Of a DNA stretch of 64,000 nucleotides, positions 8,529 through 16,434 are shown in pieces. The notes beneath the pieces are model-generated. The model did no database searches, was not told the origin of the DNA, and was given only the letters and a program-made list of their open reading frames with translations. Each line of letters begins with the position of its first letter. Within the stretch, counting starts at the first letter, position 1. Source of the stretch: Leifsonia virtsii (lineage in GTDB: Bacteria; Actinomycetota; Actinomycetes; Actinomycetales; Microbacteriaceae); contig NZ_JAROCB010000003.1 of NCBI RefSeq assembly GCF_030433675.1, positions 186,001 through 250,000 on the forward strand. The letters are read 5' to 3'. A program made the position numbers and the translations under genes.

Positions 8529-9140
8529 TCAGTACGGGCGCTCGCGGAGCAGCCGGGCGAGGTGGGCGGCGTTCTTCGCGACGACGGCGGTCGTGCTCGC
8601 GGTCGCCTCGGGCGTCTCGTCCAGGTCCTTGTAGTCGACGGACCCCATCGCCTCGCCGTTCCAGTACGTCGCGCCCTGCGACGGGATGGTGAACCCGACG
8701 TCGTTGAGGCCCTGGAACAGATCGGCGATGATCGCGTGCGCGCCGTCCTCGTTGCCGACCACCCCGACGATCCCGACCTTGCCCTCGACGACCGGCCGGC
8801 CCGCGTCGTCCGTCTCGGACAGCTCGGCGTCGAGGCGCTCGAGCGCGCGCTGCGCGATGGAGGAGAGGTGCCCCATCCACGTCGGCGTGACGATCAGCAG
8901 GATGTCGGAGGCCACGATCTGCTCCCGGATGTGCGGCCACTGGTCGCCGTCGCCCTCGTCGAGCTCGACGCCGGGCTTGATGTCGTAGTCGGCCAGCCGC
9001 ACCGCGGTCCCGGTGACGTCGTGGGTGGCGAGCTCGTCGAGCACCTGGCGGGCGAGCAGCTGGCTGCTGGACTCGCCGGGCGACGGCTTCAGCGTGCAGA
9101 CGAGGGCGAGAGCGGACAGGGGGCGGGTGTCATCGGTCAT
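8529..9140 (-). CDS. NADPH-dependent FMN reductase / flavodoxin-fold protein
   Basis: A 203-residue flavodoxin-like protein: the first strand and phosphate loop are ALALVCTLKPSPGESSSQLLARQVL, the second flavin loop is IVTPTWMGHLSSIAQRALERLD, and the third is VGIVGVVGNEDGAHAI. These form the FMN site of NADPH-dependent FMN and quinone reductases. ATG at 9140 fits the first strand, and the longer reading upstream is noise. It is likely a cytosolic quinone, azo or flavin reductase. It is divergent from the small gene at 9230. Confidence 0.88.
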   Translation of the reverse strand: MTDDTRPLSALALVCTLKPSPGESSSQLLARQVLDELATHDVTGTAVRLADYDIKPGVELDEGDGDQWPHIREQIVASDILLIVTPTWMGHLSSIAQRALERLDAELSETDDAGRPVVEGKVGIVGVVGNEDGAHAIIADLFQGLNDVGFTIPSQGATYWNGEAMGSVDYKDLDETPEATASTTAVVAKNAAHLARLLRERPY

Positions 9141-9229
9141 GCTGCGCAAGTGAACGCGCGCCCCGCATGATCTGCAAGGGATCGGCCGCCCTCCTTGACG
9201 AGACGCCCAGGTGATGTATGGGTGGGTGC

Positions 9230-9568
9230 ATGAAGCGCATCCACTACGCGAGCGGCTCCCTGCTGACAGGAGACGACATCGCCGATGTCCTCGTGCGCTT
9301 CGGGGCCGCACTCGCGCACAACAACTCCGCCGCCGAGGTGCGTGCCCCCGCTGTGACCGAAGGCGGCGCGGCGGGCGAGGTCCTCCTCCTCCTCGGACCG
9401 GCGAGTCAGATGCTGGCCGAGGACGAGCCGTTCGACGGCCAGGAGCTTCGCGACGAGCCTTTCGTGGCCGAGTTCGAGCAGCGCATCGCGGCGCTCGCAC
9501 CGCAGCGCGCGACGTACGTGGAGAACGGCACGGAGGACATCGCGGACGTCGACATAGACCTGCTCTGA
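9230..9568 (+). CDS. Small acidic protein, unknown function
   Basis: A 112-residue protein starting MKRIHYASGSLLTGDDIADVLVRFGAAL; GGGTGGG precedes ATG 9230. An in-frame ATG at 9218 exists but has no ribosome site. It is acidic and alpha/beta in look, with no signal peptide or membrane helix, and ends in an Asp-rich tail (EDIADVDIDLL). It resembles small conserved hypothetical proteins of Microbacteriaceae. No function can be read from it. Confidence 0.65.
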   Translation: MKRIHYASGSLLTGDDIADVLVRFGAALAHNNSAAEVRAPAVTEGGAAGEVLLLLGPASQMLAEDEPFDGQELRDEPFVAEFEQRIAALAPQRATYVENGTEDIADVDIDLL

Positions 9569-9652
9569 AATCCGGCCGGATGTGCGGTCGGGCTGGAACA
9601 ACCTCTCAGTCCGCCTACTATCAGCCAAGAAAGCGACGACCGGGGAGAGGTA

Positions 9653-9934
9653 ATGCAGGTGTTTCACGTCTATATCGACGACCTGAGATTCACCTTCGTC
9701 GACCGCGCCCCCGTCGAGGAGCTCAAGGCCGCCGTGGTGGAGGCCAGCCGGAGCGACGGAGACTTCGTCAACATCTCGCAGTCCAGCAGGCCGCCGAGTG
9801 AGATCTTCGTGACCAGTCAGACCAAGGTCCGCATCGAGACCGCGACGATCCCGCGGGATCCGGTCTCCTCCGGAGCGGCGAGCGGCGAGGACGACGACGA
9901 CGCGTTCTGGTTCGATTTCGACTCGCTGGCCTGA
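9653..9934 (+). CDS. Small protein with acidic C-terminus, unknown function
   Basis: A 93-residue protein with a strong GGGGAGAGG ribosome site before ATG 9653. Strands such as QVFHVYIDDLRFTFVD and SEIFVTSQTKVRIETATI suggest a compact beta fold. The last 20 residues are very acidic (GEDDDDAFWFDFDSLA). There is no membrane segment. The family is not recognised. Confidence 0.7.
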   Translation: MQVFHVYIDDLRFTFVDRAPVEELKAAVVEASRSDGDFVNISQSSRPPSEIFVTSQTKVRIETATIPRDPVSSGAASGEDDDDAFWFDFDSLA

Positions 9935-9999
9935 AGCCGCCTGAATCGGCCCGAAGTCAACCGCTTCCCACGGTGGCCCGGCGGGAGGATGCTCTTGCC

Positions 10000-11508
10000 A
10001 TGCCGACGACGTCCCTCTGGCTCGAGACCTCCCCACCCATCGCCACCGACAGCTTCGAGTGGGACGGGCAGTACGACACGATCGTGGTCGGCGCCGGCCT
10101 GACCGGGCTCGCCACCGCGCTCATGCTCGCGCGCTCCGGGATGCGCGTCCTCGTACTGGAGGCGCGGACCGTCGGCGCCGTCACCACGGGCAACACGACC
10201 GGCAAGGTGAGCCTGCTGCAGGGCACGACACTCTCGTCCATCCGGCGGCACGCCTCCGACTCCGTGCTCTGCGCCTACGTCGACGGCAACACCGCGGGCC
10301 AGGGCTGGCTGCTCGATTTCCTGGAAGAGCAGCGCGTGCCGTTCGACGTGCGCGACGCCGTCACCTATGCCACCACCCTCGACGGCCTCGACAAGCTGGA
10401 TGCGGAGGTCGCCGCCGCCCGCGTGGCCGGCCTCGACGTCGCCCAGGAGCGGACCGCCGAGCTCCCGTTCGAGGTGGAGGGCGCGCTCACGCTGGCGGGG
10501 CAGGCGCAGGTGCATCCGCTGCGGGTGCTCGCCGCCCTGGCTGCGGAGCTCCGCCGGCTCGGCGGCCGGATCGTGGAAGGCGAGCGGGTGACCGACGTGT
10601 CGGCGTCGAAGCCGGCGATCGTCACCAGCACCTCCGGCACCTCGCGCGCCGACCAGGTCGTCCTCGCGACCGGGACGCCCATCCTGGACCGCGGCCTCTA
10701 CTTCGCGAAGGTGGAGCCCACGAGATCGTACGTGACGGCGTTCCGCGTGCCCGGCGGCATCCCACGCGGGATGCACCTGTCGGCCGACTCGCCCACGCGG
10801 TCGCTGCGCACCGCGACGGCAGCCGACGGCGGTGAGCTGCTGCTGGTCGGCGGCAACGGGCACCCGGTCGGGCGCGCGGACTCCGCCGCGGAGCAGCTCG
10901 CGGACCTGACGGAGTGGGCGGAGCGGATGTTCCCCGGGGCGGAGCGCACGCACTGGTGGGCGGCGCAGGACTACCGCTCGGCGAACCGCGTGCCGTTCGT
11001 CGGCTGGCTGCCCCGAGGTCGCGGCCGCGTCTACCTGGCCACCGGCTACGACAAGTGGGGCATGACCAACGCGATCGCGTCCGCCCTCAGCCTGACCGCC
11101 GACCTCACCGGCGAGACTCTGGAGTGGGCGCGCGTGCTGCACCACCGCGTGACGCGTCCGGTCGACATCGCCTCCGGGGTCGCCATGAACGCCGGCGTCG
11201 GCAAAGCGGCGATCAGCGAGTGGGCATCGGCGCAGACCGCGAAGGAGCTCGGCGACGAGCCCGTCCCGGAGGGGACGGGGACGGTGGGACGCCGCGGCAG
11301 GACGCCCGTCGGCGTCTCGACGGTCGACGGGGTGACCTGCGCGCTGACCGCGGTCTGCAGCCACCTGGGCGGCGTCGTCCGCTGGAACGACGCGGAGCTG
11401 TCGTGGGACTGCCCGCTGCACGGCTCCCGCTTCGCCCCCGACGGCTCGGTGCTGGAGGGACCGGCCACGCAGCCGCTCGCACCGGCTCCCGAGAGTTCTG
11501 CACCCTAG
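10000..11508 (+). CDS. FAD-dependent oxidoreductase with C-terminal Rieske domain
   Basis: A 502-residue fusion. Residues about 1-390 form a DAO-type FAD domain: dinucleotide motif DTIVVGAGLTGLATALMLARSG, then EARTVGAVTTGNTTGKVSLLQG, and a late FAD motif (RGRVYLATGYDKWGMTNAIA). The C-terminus holds a Rieske [2Fe-2S] site, CSHLGG and CPLHGSRF, giving the two Cys and two His ligands. This architecture is known in glycine-oxidase-like proteins of unknown substrate. ATG at 10000 follows GGGAGG; GTG at 9973 would add nine residues. Confidence 0.88.
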   Translation: MPTTSLWLETSPPIATDSFEWDGQYDTIVVGAGLTGLATALMLARSGMRVLVLEARTVGAVTTGNTTGKVSLLQGTTLSSIRRHASDSVLCAYVDGNTAGQGWLLDFLEEQRVPFDVRDAVTYATTLDGLDKLDAEVAAARVAGLDVAQERTAELPFEVEGALTLAGQAQVHPLRVLAALAAELRRLGGRIVEGERVTDVSASKPAIVTSTSGTSRADQVVLATGTPILDRGLYFAKVEPTRSYVTAFRVPGGIPRGMHLSADSPTRSLRTATAADGGELLLVGGNGHPVGRADSAAEQLADLTEWAERMFPGAERTHWWAAQDYRSANRVPFVGWLPRGRGRVYLATGYDKWGMTNAIASALSLTADLTGETLEWARVLHHRVTRPVDIASGVAMNAGVGKAAISEWASAQTAKELGDEPVPEGTGTVGRRGRTPVGVSTVDGVTCALTAVCSHLGGVVRWNDAELSWDCPLHGSRFAPDGSVLEGPATQPLAPAPESSAP

Positions 11509-11541
11509 TCAGGAACTTCCCAGCGGGAGTAGGGTCGCCGC

Positions 11542-12204
11542 ATGACGACTCCAGACGACGAGAGCACGCCGCGCCCCGCCGGACCCACGGGGGCAGGCGA
11601 GCCGACGACCCCGCCGCCCGCACCCGAGCCGGCCTCCCCGGCCGCGCCGGCGCCGGCCGCACCGGCCGCCGACCAGGGCCTCCCGACCGCCCCTCCGCCG
11701 CCCACCTACCCGCCCGCCGGCAGCGGCGCCCCCACGGCCCCGGTGACCGTCGGCGAGCCGCCCCGCACGGTGAACATCGCGTTCTGGCTGTACGTGGTCG
11801 GCGCGGTGCTGAGCGTCGTGAGCGGCATCATCACGATCGCCACCATCGGGGGGACGCGCGACGCCGCCCTCGAGCAGATCCGCAACTCGCCGAACGCCAA
11901 TGGGCAGAACGCGCAGGCGCTGGTCGACGGGATCATCACCGCCGCGACCATCTGGGCGATCGTCACGCTGATCTTCTGGGCCGTGGTGTTCGTGCTGTTC
12001 GCGTACTTCATGCGCCGCGGCGCCAACTGGGCCCGCATCGTCCTGACCGTGCTCACGGCCCTGTCGCTGCTGAACGTCCTCGCCGGCTACGGCGTCGGCT
12101 TCCTTCAGTTCGCCGCGACCGTCGTGGCGCTGGTGCTGATCTGGCTGCGCCCGTCCAGCGAGTACTTCGCCGCGGTCCGCGCATCGAAGGCGCCGCGGGC
12201 CTGA
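11542..12204 (+). CDS. Membrane protein with Pro/Ala-rich N-terminus
   Basis: A 220-residue protein. Residues 1-75 are low-complexity Pro, Ala, Gly and Thr and probably disordered in the cytosol. Four hydrophobic segments follow (FWLYVVGAVLSVVSGIITIA, ATIWAIVTLIFWAVVFVLFAYF, IVLTVLTALSLLNVLAGYG and FLQFAATVVALVLIWL). An Asn-rich loop separates the first two. Such proline-headed membrane proteins are common next to unrelated genes in actinomycetes. No function is assigned. Confidence 0.75.
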   Translation: MTTPDDESTPRPAGPTGAGEPTTPPPAPEPASPAAPAPAAPAADQGLPTAPPPPTYPPAGSGAPTAPVTVGEPPRTVNIAFWLYVVGAVLSVVSGIITIATIGGTRDAALEQIRNSPNANGQNAQALVDGIITAATIWAIVTLIFWAVVFVLFAYFMRRGANWARIVLTVLTALSLLNVLAGYGVGFLQFAATVVALVLIWLRPSSEYFAAVRASKAPRA

Positions 12205-12266
12205 CACCCGCCTGACATCGGCACGCACCGGGCGTACCGTTCCTGCCAGCAACGGAAGGAGCGGAC

Positions 12267-12530
12267 ATGCCAGGCAAGCAGCCCCAGCTGAAAGACCGGG
12301 AGCTCTACGAGAAGCTGCGCGACGAGGGTGACTCGAAGCAGAAGGCGGCTCGCATCTCCAACGCCGCCGCGGCCCGCGGGCGCTCGCCCGTGGGCCGCAA
12401 GGGCGGCGACTCCGGTTCGTACGAGGACTGGACCGTGCCGGAGCTCAAGAAGCGCGCCAAGGAGCTGGGCCTCAGCGGCTACTCCAAGAAGAACAAGGGC
12501 GAGCTCGTGAAGGAGCTCCGCAACCACTGA
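12267..12530 (+). CDS. Rho N-terminal-domain-like small protein
   Basis: An 87-residue basic protein. The C-terminal half (WTVPELKKRAKELGLSGYSKKNKGELVKELRNH) is a Rho-N / SAP-like helix-extended-loop-helix, a nucleic-acid-binding motif. The N-terminal half (LKDRELYEKLRDEGDSKQKAARISNAAAARG) is typical of small actinomycete proteins of this kind. GGAAGGAG precedes ATG. It probably binds DNA or RNA, but its role is unknown. Confidence 0.8.
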   Translation: MPGKQPQLKDRELYEKLRDEGDSKQKAARISNAAAARGRSPVGRKGGDSGSYEDWTVPELKKRAKELGLSGYSKKNKGELVKELRNH

Positions 12531-12561
12531 GCGGACGCCGCGCCGCGCGTACACTCGCCGC

Positions 12562-13413
12562 ATGGACCTTCGGGACGTCGCAGGCGAGCTGTACGCCGCG
12601 GCGCCCGCCGACTTCATCGCGAAGCGCAACGCGGCCGCGGCCGAGGCCGACAAGCCGACCGCGAAGCAGATCAAGACGCTCCGCAAGCCTTCCGCCTCGG
12701 CGGCGGCGATCAATGCGCTGGTGCGCGAGCATCCCGATCTGGTCGGCGACGTGCTCGACATCGGCTCCCGGATGCGCGACGCCTTCGCCTCCCGGGACCG
12801 CGCCGAGATCCGCGCGCTCACCCAGGAGCGGCAGCGGCTGCTGCAGCGCGCGACCGACGGACTCGACCTCAGCCCGGCCGTGCAGCGCGAGGTCGAGGAG
12901 ACGCTGCAGGCCGCGGTGATCGACCCGGCCGCCGCAGCTGCAGTGCGCAGCGGGATGCTGGTGCGCGCCCTCGAGGCCACAGGCCTGGAGCAGGTGGACG
13001 TGTCGGACGCGGTGGCGCTGCCGGTGGAGGTGGAAGACTTCCCCGCGCCGAACCCGCGACGGAGGAAGGCGGCGGCGGCCGAGCCGGCGGAGGCGACCGA
13101 GGCGGAAGAACCGGCAGAGCCTGCCGAGACGCCGGGCGAGCGCCGGGAACGGCAGCGGCGCATCCGGGCGGCCGAGAAGGACGTGGAGCGCGCGAAGGCC
13201 GACGCCGAGGCGACCGAGGACGAGCTGGACGACACCGTCGACCGCCGCGGCGACCTCGAGGCCGAGCGCGACCGGCTGCAGCGGAAGCTCCAGCGCGTGG
13301 TGGACGACCTCACCGAGGCCCGCGCCGCGGAGCGCTCGCTGCGGACGCGGCTCACCGACGCGCAGCGCGCCGTCCGCGAGGCCGAGCGCGCCCTCCGCGA
13401 CGCCCGCGACTGA
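12562..13413 (+). CDS. Coiled-coil protein, unknown function
   Basis: A 283-residue protein with two helical parts. Residues 1-150 contain FIAKRNAAAAEADKPTAKQIK and KPSASAAAINALVREHP, an arrangement I associate with actinomycete hypothetical proteins. An Ala/Glu/Pro linker follows, and from about residue 185 to the end there is a long charged coiled coil (Glu/Arg/Ala heptads). There is no membrane segment or enzymatic motif. It follows the Rho-N-like gene by 31 bp and is probably co-transcribed. A scaffolding role is a guess. Confidence 0.72.
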   Translation: MDLRDVAGELYAAAPADFIAKRNAAAAEADKPTAKQIKTLRKPSASAAAINALVREHPDLVGDVLDIGSRMRDAFASRDRAEIRALTQERQRLLQRATDGLDLSPAVQREVEETLQAAVIDPAAAAAVRSGMLVRALEATGLEQVDVSDAVALPVEVEDFPAPNPRRRKAAAAEPAEATEAEEPAEPAETPGERRERQRRIRAAEKDVERAKADAEATEDELDDTVDRRGDLEAERDRLQRKLQRVVDDLTEARAAERSLRTRLTDAQRAVREAERALRDARD

Positions 13414-13427
13414 CCGCGGCCCGCCGG

Positions 13428-14393
13428 TCAGGCGACCCAGTGGGCGAGGAGGTCGTCCCAGTCGGAGTGGAACCGCGCGAGACCGAAGCGCTCCAGCGCC
13501 CACTCGCGCCCGCGGGCGCCCGCCTCCGCGCCGCGGGACGGGTCGTCCACGAAGGCGCGCACGGCGTCGTGCAGCTCGACGAGGTCCGTCGAGATCGCGC
13601 CGACGCCCGGCACCACGGCCCGCCGCGCGTCCGTCGTGTCCAGCGCCACCACCGGGATGCCCGCCGTCATCGACTCCAGCAGCGACAGCCCGAGAGACGT
13701 CCAGCGGTTCGGGTGCACGTACACGCGGCGCCTGCCGACCTCCGAGAACAGCCGCGGCGCCTCCAGGTCGCCCGCGGCGACGACACGGTCCGGCCCGACC
13801 CCGAGGGCCTGGGCGAGACCGTCCGCCTGCATCCCGAACACGTCGACCGGGGCCACCGCGGCGAACCCGCCGAGCAGGTCCGACCCCGTCACCCGCCAGC
13901 GACGGACCGGCTCGTTGATGACCGCGGCCGCCCGCGGAAGCTCGCCCGTGAAGCGGTTGCCGTAGTCCATCACGCCGTGCTCGATCACGCGCGTGCGCGT
14001 CGAGCCGGTGTCCCAGAACAGCGCGTTGAAGTGCGTGACGTGCGCGATCAGCACGTCGGACCGGTCCGCGAGCGGGTGACGCGACTGCGGCACGCCCTCC
14101 TGCGGAGTGTTGTGCTCGACGAACACGACCGGCACGTCCACGCCCGGGCGTCGGCCGGTGAGCCGCTCGACCAGGTCGAACTCCTCCAGCCGCTGCAGCA
14201 CGACCGCGTCGAACGGCGTCTCCGCGAGTCGCGCCTCCGGCACGTCGACCACGTTCGCGGGCCAGTCGCGCGCGCCGACGCCGCCGTCGCCGTTCGCATC
14301 GACGGGCAGCAGGTAGGTGTGCCGCCCGCGGACGAACGCGTCCATCCAGCCGCCGTGGACCTGCCACACCAGCAGCCGCAGGGCGCGGCTCAC
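13428..14393 (-). CDS. Glycosyltransferase, family-4-like
   Basis: A 321-residue GT-B-like protein. The C-terminal domain carries the usual nucleotide-sugar region: FSEVGRRRVYVHPNRWTSLGLSLLESMTAGIPVVALDTTDARRAV, in which the glutamate of SLLE is the conserved acidic position. The N-terminal part has FVEHNTPQEGVP and VTHFNALFWDTG. GTG at 14393 overlaps the previous gene's TGA as GTGA, implying translational coupling. It is the last gene of a four-gene minus-strand cluster. Donor and acceptor are unknown. Confidence 0.8.
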   Translation of the reverse strand: MSRALRLLVWQVHGGWMDAFVRGRHTYLLPVDANGDGGVGARDWPANVVDVPEARLAETPFDAVVLQRLEEFDLVERLTGRRPGVDVPVVFVEHNTPQEGVPQSRHPLADRSDVLIAHVTHFNALFWDTGSTRTRVIEHGVMDYGNRFTGELPRAAAVINEPVRRWRVTGSDLLGGFAAVAPVDVFGMQADGLAQALGVGPDRVVAAGDLEAPRLFSEVGRRRVYVHPNRWTSLGLSLLESMTAGIPVVALDTTDARRAVVPGVGAISTDLVELHDAVRAFVDDPSRGAEAGARGREWALERFGLARFHSDWDDLLAHWVA

Positions 14394-15046
14394 AGCTGCG
14401 ATCCGGAGCCCGGGTGGCCGAGCTCCAACGGGCCGGTCAGCGGCGGCGGCTCCTGGTCCTGTCCGGCGGCGACCCCGGCGTGGGTGTGGCCTGCGACCCC
14501 GTGCGCGGCGGTGTGCGGCTCCTTCTGCGGGCACAGCTTGCCGCAGTAGGGGCAGATGTAGCCGTCGCCCATCCTGGCCTCGCCGTCCAGCCGGTAGTCG
14601 AGCAGGTCGCCGTCGCCCCCGAGCACGAACTCGACGAACGCCGGGCGTTCGAGTGACGGGATCGGGATGCGCATCCGCTCGAACGGACGCCCGTCGTCGT
14701 TCAGCGGCACCCACAGCTTCTCCGGCATCGGGCCGAACACCGAACCGCCCTTGTCCACACGGGCGGGCGCGTGGTCCTCGCGGACGTGCAGGATATGGCC
14801 CTCCCGGATCATGTCGCGCGGCAGCGCCTGGTACAGCTCCGGCACTCCGTAGGCGATCGCGCCGCGACGCAGCCGCGAGAAGCCCTCGGCGGAGTCGTCG
14901 CCCATCACGACGAACGGCGGCGCCTCCGGCCGCCGGAGCACGATGGCGGTCCCGCCGGAGGGACCGTCGGAGATGAGCTGCAGCACGGCCGCCGCGTCCA
15001 CCCGGACGACGGAGCCGGCACCCTCCATGTCGACCCGCTCAGGCAT
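14390..15046 (-). CDS. Unknown protein with C-terminal Cys-rich motif (paralogue of 15469-15960)
   Basis: A 218-residue protein. Its middle (GPMPEKLWVPLNDDG followed by FERMRIPIPSLERPAFVEFVL) matches the neighbour encoded at 15469-15960 (VFVPLDADG, SRVRVPIPSLDRPSWHEFEL), so the two are diverged paralogues. This copy has an added tail with CPYCGKLC and nearby His residues, a possible zinc site. The start (ATG 15046) overlaps the DUF6098 gene by 8 bases and the stop overlaps the glycosyltransferase start. Function unknown. Confidence 0.7.
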   Translation of the reverse strand: MPERVDMEGAGSVVRVDAAAVLQLISDGPSGGTAIVLRRPEAPPFVVMGDDSAEGFSRLRRGAIAYGVPELYQALPRDMIREGHILHVREDHAPARVDKGGSVFGPMPEKLWVPLNDDGRPFERMRIPIPSLERPAFVEFVLGGDGDLLDYRLDGEARMGDGYICPYCGKLCPQKEPHTAAHGVAGHTHAGVAAGQDQEPPPLTGPLELGHPGSGSQL

Positions 15047-15488
15047 GCGCCACCGCGACCTGCTCCGCCTCCCGTCGGCCGAGCACCGCGTCGAAACGCG
15101 CACCCCAGACCTGGTCCGCCTGTTCGATCAGGCACTCGGCGAGCCGGCCGACCACCTCCACATCGGCGACCAGGGCCTCGCCCTCCGGCCCCGTTCCGGC
15201 CCGTCTGCCGCGCAGGAGCCACGCGAACCGCTCCTGTCGTGCGCCGTCCACCGGCGCGTGCCGCGGCGCCGGGAGGCGCGTCAGCTGGCGGGCGATCCAC
15301 TCGCCGCGAGGCAGCGTCCACCACGGCTCGGGATCGAGCGGATGCGCTGCCAGCCCCGGCAGCGGCAGCCCGCTCTCGGCGTCGACCGAGCCGGCCTCCA
15401 CGTCGGCGGCGTAGCCGGCCGAGAAGCGGACGTACAGCCCCGCTCCGTCGTCGAGCAGCCGCTCGACCTCAAAGAGCTGATAGAGCAC
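15039..15488 (-). CDS. DUF6098-family protein
   Basis: A 149-residue protein with the DUF6098 signature segments: LYVRFSAGYAADVEAGSVDAESGLPLPGLAAHPL, PWWTLPRGEWIARQL and ERFAWLLRGRRAGTGPEGEALV. The function of this actinomycete family is unknown. GTG at 15488 has GGAGG six bases upstream, a near-ideal site. The gene overlaps both neighbours (20 bases with the upstream paralogue, 8 bases with the downstream one), so all four genes are probably made from one message. Confidence 0.85.
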   Translation of the reverse strand: MLYQLFEVERLLDDGAGLYVRFSAGYAADVEAGSVDAESGLPLPGLAAHPLDPEPWWTLPRGEWIARQLTRLPAPRHAPVDGARQERFAWLLRGRRAGTGPEGEALVADVEVVGRLAECLIEQADQVWGARFDAVLGRREAEQVAVAHA

Positions 15489-15960
15489 GGGAACCTCCGG
15501 TCGGAACGGCGTCGCTCTTGTCCGCGACGCGATATCGGCACTCCATACGGGTGCGCGAGACGAGCTCGAACTCGTGCCACGACGGCCGGTCGAGAGAGGG
15601 GATCGGCACCCGCACGCGGGAGGGCGGCGCGCCGTCCGCGTCGAGCGGCACGAAGACGACGACGTCGGTCGCGCCGAACACCGAGGCCGAGCAGGCGAAC
15701 CGCGCCTGCTCGAAGCGTCCGGGGTCCACCACCACGGCCGGATCGGACTCCACGGGGAAGTCGTCGCGCGGTTGCTCGCGGTACGGTTCGGCGACGCCGT
15801 GCGCACCGGGGCCGCGCCGCATCCGCACGAAGAGCTCACGGCCGCCGAACACGTCGAGTCGCAGCGACGACGGAACCGGCCCGTCGATCAGCACGGCGAC
15901 GGGCGTCCGTGCGCGCCGCGGCAGCATCATCAGGACCGCCGTCGCTGTCATCTCGCCCAT
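15469..15960 (-). CDS. Unknown protein, paralogue of 14390-15046
   Basis: A 163-residue protein, first gene of the overlapping cluster. ATG at 15960 opens MGEMTATAVLMMLPRRARTP, and the body (AVLIDGPVPSSLRLDVFGGRELFVRMRRG, then VVDPGRFEQARFACSASVFGATDVVVFVPLDADG) parallels the longer paralogue two genes on, without its Cys-rich tail. There are no membrane helices or known catalytic residues. Its tight coupling to DUF6098 and a glycosyltransferase suggests a shared process that has not been described. Confidence 0.7.
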   Translation of the reverse strand: MGEMTATAVLMMLPRRARTPVAVLIDGPVPSSLRLDVFGGRELFVRMRRGPGAHGVAEPYREQPRDDFPVESDPAVVVDPGRFEQARFACSASVFGATDVVVFVPLDADGAPPSRVRVPIPSLDRPSWHEFELVSRTRMECRYRVADKSDAVPTGGSRALSAL

Positions 15961-16046
15961 ACAGGCAAAGCTAGAGCCGCTTCTCCCCGAAAGGAGGGGC
16001 TTGACGAGCCGCCTCAGAGGTGCGGACGAACACCGCGGTCCGCCCG

Positions 16047-16361
16047 TCAGGGCAGATGCCGGGCGACCTCGTCCTCCTGCATGATCACCATGCCGCCGGT
16101 GCGCTGCGAGGTGTGCATCAGCGCCTCGAGCCACTGCGGGTTGATGGCGGGCGGGCGGCTCCCGCTGAACTGGAACGACAGTGGGACCTCGCGGCTGATC
16201 CAGAGCGACACCCGGCCGGAGCCCTGCTCCACCGGCACATCCCAGTTCAGCAGGAAACTCTCGTGCCGCCGGAGCTTCGCGACGATCGCCAGCTTGACGT
16301 GGCTGAGCACGCGGTCGTCCAGGTCGTACTCCTGGCCGGCCCCGTAGACGAGTTTTCCCAT
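16047..16361 (-). CDS. DUF7882-like small protein
   Basis: A 104-residue protein with segments I associate with DUF7882, a small Microbacteriaceae family: MGKLVYGAGQEYDLDDRVLSHVKLAIVAKLRRHESFLLNW, GSGRVSLWISREVPLSFQFSGSRPP and INPQWLEALMHTS. The family is often misannotated as ATP-dependent DNA ligase-like; no ligase motif is present. ATG at 16361 gives the family's usual N-terminus. CACTAT lies just upstream, so a nearly leaderless message is possible. This gene is one reason for placing the genome in Microbacteriaceae. Confidence 0.78.
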   Translation of the reverse strand: MGKLVYGAGQEYDLDDRVLSHVKLAIVAKLRRHESFLLNWDVPVEQGSGRVSLWISREVPLSFQFSGSRPPAINPQWLEALMHTSQRTGGMVIMQEDEVARHLP

Positions 16362-16434
16362 TCCCTCATAGTGCCGGATCGGGGCACGGAAATCCTCTCG
16401 TGTCAGGGGGATTGACACCGGTATCGGACCGTGG

